Shown here one piece after another: positions 24,073 through 32,609 of a stretch of 37,531 bases of DNA. The notes under the pieces are model-generated. The model did not search any database. It was not told the DNA's origin and saw only the letters and a list, made by a program, of their open reading frames with translations. Numbering within the stretch: the stretch's first letter is position 1; every line of letters starts with the position of its first letter. Origin of the DNA: Paracoccaceae bacterium (lineage in GTDB: Bacteria > Pseudomonadota > Alphaproteobacteria > Rhodobacterales > Rhodobacteraceae); contig CANFSY010000012.1 of assembly GCA_947449875.1 (NCBI GenBank), positions 1 through 37,531 on the forward strand, given 5' to 3'. The position numbers were made by a program, and so were the translations under genes.

Positions 24073-24904
24073 AATGCCATGCCAACCGCGCAAGACCTAT
24101 AAAGATCAAAGCAATCCCCGCCCCTTGGGGCAGTTTCACCCGCTCGCCCATGATGGCCCACGCCAGCAAGATCGTCACAACCCCGAACAAAGATGACGCA
24201 ACCGAGGCATAGCTTGCCTGCGCCAAACCGCCTGCGGCGATCACAGACGACAGCGCCAGCCCGTCCAGACACCCCATCGCCAGCAAGACGGGCCACCGCT
24301 TCAGCGCGGCCCCGATGCCCTTGGGCCACATGGCCAGAATGACCAAGGCCAAGACCGCTCCGCCCGCCCGTGCCAAACTCGCCGCCTGCATCGGGTCGAT
24401 GCGGGTGGCGGCCTCTTGTCCAAAGGCAAAGCTGGTGGCCATGCCTAGGCAGGCGGCCAAGGCCAAGGGCAGGGCTGCAGGGTGCGGGCGCTGGCTGTCA
24501 CTTTGCCCCGTGATCGCCACCACTGCCACACCCGCCACAATCAACCCCGCCGCAAGCCATTCAGCGCCGCTGACCGGATGGCCGCGCAGCAGTTCAAACC
24601 CCAAGGCGGGCAGGGGGTAGGCCCCGATCACGGGGGCCACCAGTTTTGCCGGGGCGCGGGCAAAGGCCGCATACAGCGCCAAACTCGCCCCAAAATAGGC
24701 CCAGCCCGAGGTCAGCCCCAAGCCCAGCGTTGCCAGATCAGGCAGCGGTTTGGTCCAGCCAAAGGGCGCTGTCACCAGCGCGGCCACCGCCATCACCACC
24801 GCCAATTGTGGCAGCACCTGTGCGCCCGGCGCAATGCGGCGCACCAAAAGGTCATGCGTGCCCCAACCCAAGGCCGCGATCAATCCAAGTCCTAGGGCGA
24901 GCAT
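24071..24904 (-). CDS. EamA/DMT-family transporter
   Basis: The 277-residue membrane protein has about ten hydrophobic helices in two EamA-like halves ('GLIAALGWGTHDLLVRRIAP' and 'LDGLALSSVIAAGGLAQASY', 'LLAWAIMGERVKLPQGAGIALI' in part), typical of drug/metabolite transporters. It lies on the strand opposite to its neighbours inside the methylated-amine locus, between the GlxA-type regulator and tdm, and its start is divergent from tdm, so the 94-base gap carries both promoters. Substrate unknown; export of an excess metabolite is possible but not shown. Confidence 0.88.
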   Translation of the reverse strand: MLALGLGLIAALGWGTHDLLVRRIAPGAQVLPQLAVVMAVAALVTAPFGWTKPLPDLATLGLGLTSGWAYFGASLALYAAFARAPAKLVAPVIGAYPLPALGFELLRGHPVSGAEWLAAGLIVAGVAVVAITGQSDSQRPHPAALPLALAACLGMATSFAFGQEAATRIDPMQAASLARAGGAVLALVILAMWPKGIGAALKRWPVLLAMGCLDGLALSSVIAAGGLAQASYASVASSLFGVVTILLAWAIMGERVKLPQGAGIALIFIGLARLAWH

Positions 24905-24951
24905 CTCTCTCCTTCCTGCTTGTGCCGGGCGCAGCCCGTGTTATTCTTCAC

Positions 24952-24977
24952 AATGAACAAGTTTTACGACGAATGAA
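24952..24977 (+). promoter_or_regulatory. 20-base-spaced direct repeat upstream of tdm
   Basis: AATGAA occurs at 24952-24957 and 24972-24977, exactly 20 bases apart (two helical turns), within CAATGAACAA and GAATGAAATC. This spacing fits tandem AraC-type binding, and a GlxA/AraC regulator is encoded nearby. Short words, so weak evidence. Confidence 0.3.
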
Positions 24978-24998
24978 ATCGTTCCGGCGAGAGGTCCC

Positions 24999-27368
24999 AT
25001 GCTCGACAGCCCCTATCCCAAGGTCATCCCCGGCCCGCCACGGCCCAGCAGCATCCTGACAACCCGCGATATGCAGCGCAAGTCGGGAATCGAGCGCTAC
25101 GAAGTGCCCGGTGGCGGCGCTTTGATGGTGGCGATGGATGCGGGCGATCAGATCACGATCACCAACCTTGAAGGCGGCCAGATGGCCGAGCTTTTGGCGG
25201 CCGATGCCACGGGGCAGATTGACCCGATGCTGCTGGGTGTTGCGGGCGATTGTACCGGCGAGGGGCTAAAGGCCCTGATCACGGCGGGCGGGTCGGGCAT
25301 GGGCCGTTTGCGGGCGGGTTTGGTCAAACGCGGCATAGATTTGGGCCGCGCCAAAGCGCTGCGGCTGTTTGGCGCTGAAACGCCTGCCAAAGAAGAGGCG
25401 CGCTTTCACGCGCAGCGCGCGGGCCATGTGATCCTTGCCGCACCGGGTGCGCCGATGTCGCCGCAGGACCAATCCACCCTGACGCCGCTGATCTTGACCA
25501 TCCGCCGCGCCAATCCGGCCTGGGCCACGCTGCATGACCTGCCCGAACCCTTGGCCGACTCCACGTTGGATCTGCGCGTCTCTTCGGCCACGGCGCGGGC
25601 GTATCATGTCAAGGCGGGCGACTATATCCAGATCATTGATGTTGATGGCCGCCAATGCACCGACTTTCAGTGCTTTTCGGCCCGCAAGCTGGACAAGGGC
25701 ATCCAGCACGCTTTGGATGTGACGACCTCGCGCACGCTGATGGGCCACGCCTATTCGATGCCCGGCTTGCATGCCAAATACTACGACCAAGATTGGGAAC
25801 CCTTGGTCGAGGTGATCCAAGACACGGTCGGGCGCCATGACGCCTTTGCCATGGCCTGTGCCAGCAAATACTACGACGAAATCGGCTATCCCGGCCATGC
25901 CAACTGCTCGGACAATTTCAACGGCGCGCTTGCCGCGCACGGGATTGACGCGCGCCCCGGTTGGATGGCGGTGAACCTGTTCTTCAACACCGCCATTGAC
26001 GCGCACGGCGTTCTGGTCAGCGACGAACCGTGGAGCCGCCCGGGCGATTATGTCTTGTTCCGCGCTCTGACCGATCTGGTCTGCGTGAACTCTGCCTGCC
26101 CCGACGATACCTCTCCGGCCAATGGCTGGTATCTTTCCGACATCCATGTGCGCACCTATTCGGGCGCTGAATCCTTTTCGCGCGCGGTCGCTTGGCGCGC
26201 CACACCCGAGGCAGAGCCCAAGATGACCAAAGAGACCGCCTTTCACCCCGCCACCGCTGCGCGCACCCGCAACATGATCGACTACCGCGGCTACTGGCTG
26301 CCCAATGCCTATGCCGCCGCCGGCCCGATCGAGGAATACTGGGCCTGTCGTCAGGCGGCGGTGGCCATTGACCTGTCGCCCCTGCGCAAATTTGAAATTA
26401 CCGGCCCCGATGCCGAAGCGTTGATGCAATACACCCTGACCCGCGATGTCAAAAAGCTGGCGGTGGGGCAGGTGGTCTATTCGGCCATGTGCTATGAACA
26501 CGGCGGGATGATTGATGACGGCACGTTGTTCCGTCTTGGGCGCGACAATTTCCGCTGGATCGGTGGTGACGATTTCGGCGGCATCTGGCTGCGCGAGCAG
26601 GCCGAAAAGCTGGGGCTTAAGGTCATGGTGCGATCAAGCACCGACCAGTTGCACAATCTGGCGGTACAAGGCCCCAACAGCCGCGAGATTATGAAGCGCA
26701 TCATCTGGACAGCCCCCGCCCAAGCCACGATCGAAGAGCTGGGCTGGTTCCGCCACACGGTTGCCCGCCTGCACAGCTTTACCGGTGCACCCCTTGTGGT
26801 GTCGCGCACGGGCTATACCGGCGAATTGGGCTATGAAATCTTCTGCCACCCCAAAGATGCCGTGGCGGTTTACGATGCCGTGATGGCGGCCGGTGCCGAT
26901 CTGGGCATTCGCCCGATGGGCCTGCTGGGTCTGGATATGGTGCGAATCGAAGCCGGTCTGATCTTTGCCGGCTACGACTTTTCGGACGAAACCGACCCGT
27001 TCGAAGCGGGCATCGGCTTTACCGTGCCCTTGAAATCCAAGCCCGACGATTTCATTGGCCGCGAGGCCCTGATCCGCCGCAAGGACCACCCCGCGCGCAA
27101 ATTCGTCGGGATCGAGGTGGATGCTGCGACCGATGTTGGCCACGGCGATTGCCTGCACATCGGGCGCGCCCAGATTGGCGTGATCTGCTCGGCCATGCGC
27201 TCGCCTTTGCTGGGCAAGCAGATTGCGCTGGCGCGGGTGGATGTGGCGCATTGCGAGGTGGGCACAGCGGTTGAGGTTGGCAAGCTGGATGGCCACCAAA
27301 AGCGCCTGCCTGCGGTGATCACGGCCCTGTCGGCCTATGACCCCAAGAAAACGCGCCCGCAAAGCTAA
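24999..27368 (+). CDS. tdm: Trimethylamine N-oxide demethylase (TMAO aldolase)
   Basis: Tdm splits TMAO into dimethylamine and formaldehyde. The 789 residues have the known two-part build. The N-terminal DUF1989 region (clearest at about 190-400) carries 'GDYIQIIDVDGRQCTDFQCF' with Cys220 and Cys225, then 'GHANCSDNFNG' (Cys303) and 'VCVNSACPDD' (Cys362, Cys367); zinc-binding candidates lie among these. The GcvT-like tetrahydrofolate-binding domain (about 425-789) has 'GPIEEYWACRQAAVAIDLS', 'RTGYTGELGYEIFC' and 'FIGREALIRRK', and would capture the formaldehyde. Residues 35-150 seem to repeat the DUF1989 fold without the cysteines. ATG 24999 follows GAGAGG. It is divergent from the EamA gene; mgdA begins 128 bases downstream. 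Confidence 0.93.
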   Translation: MLDSPYPKVIPGPPRPSSILTTRDMQRKSGIERYEVPGGGALMVAMDAGDQITITNLEGGQMAELLAADATGQIDPMLLGVAGDCTGEGLKALITAGGSGMGRLRAGLVKRGIDLGRAKALRLFGAETPAKEEARFHAQRAGHVILAAPGAPMSPQDQSTLTPLILTIRRANPAWATLHDLPEPLADSTLDLRVSSATARAYHVKAGDYIQIIDVDGRQCTDFQCFSARKLDKGIQHALDVTTSRTLMGHAYSMPGLHAKYYDQDWEPLVEVIQDTVGRHDAFAMACASKYYDEIGYPGHANCSDNFNGALAAHGIDARPGWMAVNLFFNTAIDAHGVLVSDEPWSRPGDYVLFRALTDLVCVNSACPDDTSPANGWYLSDIHVRTYSGAESFSRAVAWRATPEAEPKMTKETAFHPATAARTRNMIDYRGYWLPNAYAAAGPIEEYWACRQAAVAIDLSPLRKFEITGPDAEALMQYTLTRDVKKLAVGQVVYSAMCYEHGGMIDDGTLFRLGRDNFRWIGGDDFGGIWLREQAEKLGLKVMVRSSTDQLHNLAVQGPNSREIMKRIIWTAPAQATIEELGWFRHTVARLHSFTGAPLVVSRTGYTGELGYEIFCHPKDAVAVYDAVMAAGADLGIRPMGLLGLDMVRIEAGLIFAGYDFSDETDPFEAGIGFTVPLKSKPDDFIGREALIRRKDHPARKFVGIEVDAATDVGHGDCLHIGRAQIGVICSAMRSPLLGKQIALARVDVAHCEVGTAVEVGKLDGHQKRLPAVITALSAYDPKKTRPQS

Positions 27369-27405
27369 GGGGTAGGTGCGGCTCACGTCTGGGTGATGTG
27401 GGCGG

Positions 27406-27439
27406 GATGGCCGGAAATAAGACTCGAATGGCGGAAATT
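27406..27439 (+). promoter_or_regulatory. 20-base-spaced direct repeat upstream of mgdA
   Basis: GATGGCCGGAAATA and GAATGGCGGAAATT place GGAAAT at 27413 and 27433, exactly 20 bases apart, in the 128-base gap before mgdA. A tandem binding site for one of the local regulators is plausible, as with the similar arrangement before tdm. Confidence 0.35.
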
Positions 27440-27496
27440 GCGCTTTGCAGCCGGGCTGCCCGCGCTAACTTCGGCCCAAGCAAACGGAGATCAAGC

Positions 27497-28747
27497 ATGC
27501 GCTATTCCGGGTTTCGGATCCTCAAAGAGGCGCTTACGGGGCACAAGGGCTGGGGCCACGCGTGGCGCGACCCTGAACCGCAGGCGTCTTATGATTACAT
27601 CATCATAGGCGGCGGCGGGCACGGCTTGGCCACGGCCTATTATCTGGCCAAAGAGTTCAAACAGGCCCGCATTGCGGTGCTGGAAAAGGGCTATCTGGGC
27701 GGCGGCAATGTCGGGCGCAACACCACGATCATCCGGTCGAACTATCTGCTCGACGGGAACGAGCCGTTTTACGAATTCTCGCTGAAACTCTGGGAAGGGT
27801 TAGAGCAAGATTTCAACTACAACGCCATGGTCAGCCAGCGCGGGATTATCAACCTGATTCACACCGATGCGGCGCGTGATGCGGCCACTCGGCGCGGCAA
27901 TGCGATGATCTTGAACGGGGCGGATGCCGAACTGCTCAACCGCGATCAGGTGCGGGCGATGTATCCGTTCTTGAACTTTGACAATGCGCGCTTTCCCATC
28001 AAAGGCGCATTGATGCAGCGGCGCGGTGGCACAGTGCGCCATGATGCCGTGGCTTGGGGCTATGCGCGCGGGGCCGATGGGCTGGGTGTCGATCTGATCC
28101 AGAACTGCGAAGTCACGGGGATGCGGATCGAGAATGGCAAGATCTTGGGGGTCGAAACCTCTCGCGGGTTTATCGGGGCCAAGAAGGTCGGCGTTGCGGT
28201 GGCGGGGTCGTCTTCTAAGGTGATGGCCCATGCCGGAATGCGCCTGCCGATGGAAAGCCATGTGTTGCAGGCCTTTGTCTCCGAAGGGTTAAAGCCGCTG
28301 ATTGACGGCGTTATGACCTTTGGCGCGGGGCATTTTTATGTCAGCCAGTCGGACAAGGGCGGTTTGGTCTTTGGCGGCGACATCGACGGCTACAATTCCT
28401 ACGCACAGCGCGGCAACCTGCCCGTCGTGGAGGACGTGATCGAAGGGGGCATGGCCCTGATGCCCATGATCGGCCGCGCCCGTCTGCTGCGCACATGGGG
28501 CGGGATCATGGATATGTCGATGGACGGATCGCCCATCATCGACAAAACCCATATCGACGGGCTCTATTTCAACGGCGGGTGGTGCTATGGCGGCTTTAAA
28601 GCCACGCCCGCCAGCGGGTGGTGCTTTGCCCATCTGCTGGCCAAAGACGAACCGCATGTGACGGCCAAGGCCTATCGCTTCGATCGCTTCCTGAAAGGGT
28701 TGATGATCGACGAAAAAGGCCAAGGCGCGCAACCGAACCTGCACTAG
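27497..28747 (+). CDS. mgdA: N-methylglutamate dehydrogenase subunit A (sarcosine-oxidase beta-like)
   Basis: This 416-residue FAD protein of the DAO/SoxB family has the dinucleotide site 'YDYIIIGGGGHGLATAYYLA' (about 32-51), 'GGNVGRNTTIIRSNYL', and 'RGGTVRHDAVAWGYARGAD', where His182 matches the position that carries covalent FMN in heterotetrameric sarcosine oxidase. The order beta-delta-alpha-gamma is shared by soxBDAG and mgdABCD; the context of tdm and mgsA favours N-methylglutamate dehydrogenase, which oxidises N-methylglutamate to glutamate and methylene-THF. ATG 27497 has GGAG upstream; the frame to 27398 runs into the promoter repeat. A true sarcosine oxidase remains possible. Confidence 0.75.
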   Translation: MRYSGFRILKEALTGHKGWGHAWRDPEPQASYDYIIIGGGGHGLATAYYLAKEFKQARIAVLEKGYLGGGNVGRNTTIIRSNYLLDGNEPFYEFSLKLWEGLEQDFNYNAMVSQRGIINLIHTDAARDAATRRGNAMILNGADAELLNRDQVRAMYPFLNFDNARFPIKGALMQRRGGTVRHDAVAWGYARGADGLGVDLIQNCEVTGMRIENGKILGVETSRGFIGAKKVGVAVAGSSSKVMAHAGMRLPMESHVLQAFVSEGLKPLIDGVMTFGAGHFYVSQSDKGGLVFGGDIDGYNSYAQRGNLPVVEDVIEGGMALMPMIGRARLLRTWGGIMDMSMDGSPIIDKTHIDGLYFNGGWCYGGFKATPASGWCFAHLLAKDEPHVTAKAYRFDRFLKGLMIDEKGQGAQPNLH

Positions 28748-28756
28748 GAACCTGCC

Positions 28757-29041
28757 ATGATCATTCATCATCCAATCCTTGGGCCGCGCGATGCGCAGGA
28801 ATTTGTCTATCTGGGCGACGCCAGCCTGATCGGGCGGCCTGACGGGCTGACAGCCAGCATCGAAGACTTTCACAATTACACCTACCTGCGCGACAACCCC
28901 GCAGGCGCGCACCGCGAACTGTGGTATCACGAACAGGGCGACCGCTCTTGGCTGGTTGTGACGCGCAACACGCTAACGCATGAGATTTTGCAGGTAGAAT
29001 TGGCCCGTGATGTGGCCCGGGCCGAGGGGCGTTCGAAATGA
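28757..29041 (+). CDS. mgdB: N-methylglutamate dehydrogenase subunit B (SoxD-like), zinc site lost
   Basis: This 94-residue delta-type subunit aligns with SoxD in 'LGPRDAQEFVYLGDAS' and 'NPAGAHRELWYHEQGDRSWL', the latter followed by 'RNTLTHEI'. In sarcosine oxidase the delta subunit binds zinc through two Cys in a CPxCG motif and a later His and Cys. Here the CPxCG region reads HPILG (His5, Leu8) and the late pair is His58 with Asp62, so three of four ligands differ. It therefore probably does not bind zinc in the usual way. It lies nine bases after mgdA with AGGA as ribosome site, and overlaps mgdC by four bases (ATGA). Confidence 0.78.
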   Translation: MIIHHPILGPRDAQEFVYLGDASLIGRPDGLTASIEDFHNYTYLRDNPAGAHRELWYHEQGDRSWLVVTRNTLTHEILQVELARDVARAEGRSK

Positions 29042-31983
29042 GCCAATCCAACCGCATATCCGGCGGCCTGATCGACCGCAGCCGAACCCTGCGCTTCCAT
29101 TTTGACGGGCTGCCCTATCTGGGCCATCCGGGCGACACGCTGGCCTCGGCCCTTTTGGCCAACGGCGTGCGCCTGATGGGGCGTAGCTTTAAATATCACC
29201 GCCCGCGCGGGCCGATCTCGGCGGGGTCCGAAGAGCCTAACGCCTTGGTTGAACTGCGCAGCGGGGCGCGGCAAGAACCCAACACCCGCGCCACCGTGGC
29301 CGAGTTGTTTGACGGGCTGACCGCCCAAAGCCAGACCCGCTGGCCCAGCCTGAAGTTTGACGCGCTGGCGATCAATGACCGCTTCAACAGCTTTCTGACG
29401 GCGGGGTTTTATTACAAAACCTTCATGTGGCCGGCGTCTTTTTGGGAAAAGGTCTACGAACCGATCATCCGCCGTGCGGCGGGTCTTGGCAGCCTGACCA
29501 AGCTGGAAGACCCCGATAGCTATGACAAAGGCTTCTTGCACTGCGATATTCTGATCATCGGGGCTGGTCCTGCGGGCTTGTCGGCGGCGCTGACGGCGGG
29601 GCGGTCAGGGGCGCGTGTGATCTTGGCGGATGAAGACTTCCGCATGGGCGGGCGCTTGAACGCCGAAACGTTTGAACTGGGCGATCAGGCGGGCTTTGTT
29701 TGGGCCGATGCGGCTGTGGCCGAACTTTCAAGCCTGCCCAATGTGCGTTTGATGACGCGCACCACTGTGGTGGGGGCCTTTGACCACGGCATTTACGGCG
29801 CGGTCGAGCGGGTGTCAGATCACCTGATCGAACCCGCCCCCGGCAAGCCGCGCCAGACATTCTGGCGGATCTACAGCCAACGCGCGATCTTGACGGGCGG
29901 GGCCACCGAACGCCCGATTGCGTTTGAAAACAACGACCGCCCGGGCATCATGCTCGCCGGATCCCTGCGCGCCTATGCCAACCGCTGGGGCGTGGCCGTG
30001 GGCGAGCGGACGGCGATTTTCACCAACAACGACGACGGCCTGCGCACCGCGCGCGATCTGCAAGCCAAGGGCGTTGACGTGGTGGCCGTGATTGACAGCC
30101 GCGACGGTGGCGAGCTTCTTCCCGGCATCCGCCACCTGCGCGGGGCCGAGGTGATTGACAGCGCGGGCCGTTTGGGCCTGTCGTCCATCACGGTGCGCCA
30201 CGCCAATGGCAAAACCGAGGTGATCAAGGCCACCGCCCTTGGCGTTTCGGGCGGGTGGAACCCCAATGTCAACATCACCTCGCACCACCGCTCGCGCCCG
30301 ATCTGGCGCGACGATATCGCGGCCTTCGTGCCCGGTTCGGGCGAGATTGCCAATCTGTCCGTCGCAGGGGCTGCGGCTGGCACGCTGTCAACCCACGGCG
30401 CTTTGGTGACGGGGGATGAGGTCGCACGCACGGCGCTGGCAAGTCTGGGGCTGACGGCTACAGCCGCCAACCTGCCCAAGGCGGAAGATGCACCCGTGCG
30501 CATCACGCCCATGTGGTACGTAAAGGGGTCAAACCGCGCTTGGATTGACCCGCAAAACGATGTGACCGTCAAAGACATCAAACTGGCGCATCAGGAAAAC
30601 TTCACCTCGGTCGAACATCTTAAACGCTATACCACCCTTGGCATGGCGACCGATCAGGGCAAAACCAGCAACGTGCTGGGGCTGGCCGTGATGGCGGGGC
30701 TGACGGGCAAATCCATTCCCGACACCGGAACCACGGTCTATCGCCCGCCCTATACGCCCGTGGCCTTGGGGGCCTTGGGTGGGCGGGGCAGGGGGCAAGA
30801 GTTCAAGCCGTTCCGCCTGACGCCCTCGCACAAATGGGCGCAAGAACAAGGCGCTGTCTTTGTCGAAGTGGGCTACTGGCTGCGCACACAGTGGCTGCCC
30901 AAAGCCGGTGAGACGACATGGCGGCAGTCTGTCGACCGCGAGGTTTTGGCCACGCGCAAATCGGTCGGCATTTGCGATGTGACCACTTTGGGCAAGATCG
31001 ACATTCAAGGCACCGATGCCGGGGCATTCTTGGATAAGGTCTATGCCAACACCTTTAGCACACTGGCCGTTGGCAAATGCCGCTATGGCCTCATGCTGCG
31101 CGAGGATGGTATGGTGTTTGACGATGGCACCACGGCGCGGATGGGGCAGAATGAATATGTGACGACCACCACCACCGCCAATGCGGTGACGGTCTTCCGC
31201 CATCTGGAATTCTGCCGTCAGGTGCTGTGGCCAGATATGGATGTGCAGCTGATCTCGACCACGGAAGCTTGGGCGCAATTCTCGGTGGCAGGCCCCAATG
31301 CGCGCAAATTGCTGCAAAAGGTGGTTGATCAAGACATCTCGGATGCGGCGTTCCCCTATATGGGGGCGGGCAATATCACTGTGGGCGGCCTGCGGGCGCG
31401 GTTGTTCCGCATCAGCTTCTCGGGCGAATTGGCCTATGAAATCGCCGTGCCCACCCGCTACGGCGATGCGATGATCCGCAAGCTGATGGAAGCGGGGGCA
31501 GAGTTTGATGCCGTGGTCTACGGCACCGAAGCCTTGGGCGTGATGCGCATTGAAAAGGGCCATGTCGCGGGCAACGAGCTGAACGGCACGTCAACCGCGC
31601 TGAACATGGGGCTTGGCAAAATGGTCAGCCGCAAGAAAGATTCCATCGGCATGGTCTTGTCCCAGCGCGAGGGGATGACCCGCGACGATGGCTTGCGGCT
31701 GGTGGGGGTCAAACCCGTCAACCCTGCGGCAGAGCTGAAAGCGGGCAGCCATTTCCTGAAAACCGGTGTGGCAGCGAAAGCGGAAAATGACGACGGCTGG
31801 CTGACATCCTTGGTCTATTCGCCGCATCTGGGCCATTACATCGCACTAGGCTACCTGAAAGACGGGTCCAACCGCATTGGCGAAAAGATGCGCGCCGTCA
31901 ACCTTTTGGCCGGGACTGACACCGAAATCGAAATCGTCAGCCCGCATTTCATCGACCCGGAAGGGGAACGTCTTCGTGCCTGA
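29038..31983 (+). CDS. mgdC: N-methylglutamate dehydrogenase subunit C (sarcosine-oxidase alpha-like)
   Basis: The 981-residue alpha-type subunit has three parts. The N-terminal 2Fe-2S-like fold has no cysteine cluster ('LRFHFDGLPYLGHPGDTLASALLANG' in part, residues 17 on). A pyridine-nucleotide/FAD domain starts with 'CDILIIGAGPAGLSAALTAG' near residue 172. A C-terminal GcvT-like folate domain (about 600-981) has 'LGKIDIQGTDAGAFLDKVY', 'FSFSGELAYEIAVP'-type sequence and 'GTEALGVMRIEKGH'. In this family the alpha subunit binds NAD and THF and receives the methylene group. The length fits SoxA/MgdC. It overlaps mgdB at its start and mgdD at its end. Confidence 0.78.
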   Translation: MSQSNRISGGLIDRSRTLRFHFDGLPYLGHPGDTLASALLANGVRLMGRSFKYHRPRGPISAGSEEPNALVELRSGARQEPNTRATVAELFDGLTAQSQTRWPSLKFDALAINDRFNSFLTAGFYYKTFMWPASFWEKVYEPIIRRAAGLGSLTKLEDPDSYDKGFLHCDILIIGAGPAGLSAALTAGRSGARVILADEDFRMGGRLNAETFELGDQAGFVWADAAVAELSSLPNVRLMTRTTVVGAFDHGIYGAVERVSDHLIEPAPGKPRQTFWRIYSQRAILTGGATERPIAFENNDRPGIMLAGSLRAYANRWGVAVGERTAIFTNNDDGLRTARDLQAKGVDVVAVIDSRDGGELLPGIRHLRGAEVIDSAGRLGLSSITVRHANGKTEVIKATALGVSGGWNPNVNITSHHRSRPIWRDDIAAFVPGSGEIANLSVAGAAAGTLSTHGALVTGDEVARTALASLGLTATAANLPKAEDAPVRITPMWYVKGSNRAWIDPQNDVTVKDIKLAHQENFTSVEHLKRYTTLGMATDQGKTSNVLGLAVMAGLTGKSIPDTGTTVYRPPYTPVALGALGGRGRGQEFKPFRLTPSHKWAQEQGAVFVEVGYWLRTQWLPKAGETTWRQSVDREVLATRKSVGICDVTTLGKIDIQGTDAGAFLDKVYANTFSTLAVGKCRYGLMLREDGMVFDDGTTARMGQNEYVTTTTTANAVTVFRHLEFCRQVLWPDMDVQLISTTEAWAQFSVAGPNARKLLQKVVDQDISDAAFPYMGAGNITVGGLRARLFRISFSGELAYEIAVPTRYGDAMIRKLMEAGAEFDAVVYGTEALGVMRIEKGHVAGNELNGTSTALNMGLGKMVSRKKDSIGMVLSQREGMTRDDGLRLVGVKPVNPAAELKAGSHFLKTGVAAKAENDDGWLTSLVYSPHLGHYIALGYLKDGSNRIGEKMRAVNLLAGTDTEIEIVSPHFIDPEGERLRA

Positions 31984-32542
31984 TTTCATCCTAACCCCCA
32001 TCACCGCCCTTGGCCACGCCACACCCGAGGTTGACATCATCGGCCCGTGGACAATCACCGAACGCGCCGATGTGGCGCTGGCCTCGCTCGCCGTGCGGCG
32101 CGGGCGCTTGGGCGATTTGCAAGCCGCGGCGGCGGGCGCGGGTGTGCCCTTGCCTGCCGCGGGGGCTGCGGCCCAAGGCATGCCCTACAGCTCCTTTTGG
32201 ATGACGCCCGAGATGTGGATGGTCGAAGCGCCCTTTGCCAGCCACGAAGACATCCGCGCCCATCTGCTGCCCGCCTTTGGCGATGCGGCCTCGATCACCG
32301 AACAGACCGACGCTTGGGTGCGCTTTGATCTGGCGGGCGCAGACCTGCCCCGCCTGTTTGAACGCCTGTGCAACTTTGATCTGGCCAAGGCCCCCGCAGG
32401 GGCGGCCACCCGCACAGTGATGGAGCATTTGGGCTGCTATCTGATCAAACGCACCGACTCGCTGGTGACCGTCTATGGCCCGCGCTCGTCAGCGCAAAGC
32501 CTGCACCATGCCTTGGTCGTGGCGGCGCAATCGGTTTTGTGA
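31976..32542 (+). CDS. mgdD: N-methylglutamate dehydrogenase subunit D (sarcosine-oxidase gamma-like)
   Basis: The 188-residue protein is the gamma-type subunit ('VDIIGPWTITERADVALASL', 'YSSFWMTPEMWMVEAPF', 'ITEQTDAWVRFDLAGADL', 'MEHLGCYLIKRTDSLVTVYG', last part). I chose the GTG at 31976, which overlaps the mgdC stop by eight bases and has AAGGGGAA upstream. The longer frame starting at 31877 would lie inside mgdC with no ribosome site. Its role is structural within the heterotetramer. This is the last gene of the mgdABCD unit; a regulator follows after a promoter with a large palindrome. Confidence 0.78.
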   Translation: MPDFILTPITALGHATPEVDIIGPWTITERADVALASLAVRRGRLGDLQAAAAGAGVPLPAAGAAAQGMPYSSFWMTPEMWMVEAPFASHEDIRAHLLPAFGDAASITEQTDAWVRFDLAGADLPRLFERLCNFDLAKAPAGAATRTVMEHLGCYLIKRTDSLVTVYGPRSSAQSLHHALVVAAQSVL

Positions 32543-32558
32543 CGGTTTTTCTTGTCCC

Positions 32559-32598
32559 TTGCGATCTTTTTTCCCTATAGTGAAAAAAGCGATCGCAA
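32559..32598. promoter_or_regulatory. Large palindrome over the XRE-cupin gene promoter region
   Basis: A 22-base core, 32567-32588, reads TTTTTTCCCTA/TAGTGAAAAAA with ten of eleven positions pairing. It is flanked by outer arms TTGCGATC (32559-32566) and GATCGCAA (32591-32598), the right one offset by GC. It lies 11 bases ahead of the regulator ATG and just after mgdD, and is the likely autoregulatory operator. Confidence 0.6.
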
Positions 32599-32609
32599 AG
32601 GACGCACCC

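Noticed and set aside
25266-26501. A 411-codon open frame on the - strand
   Set aside because: Antisense to tdm; His/Arg/Gly-rich translation typical of a shadow frame.
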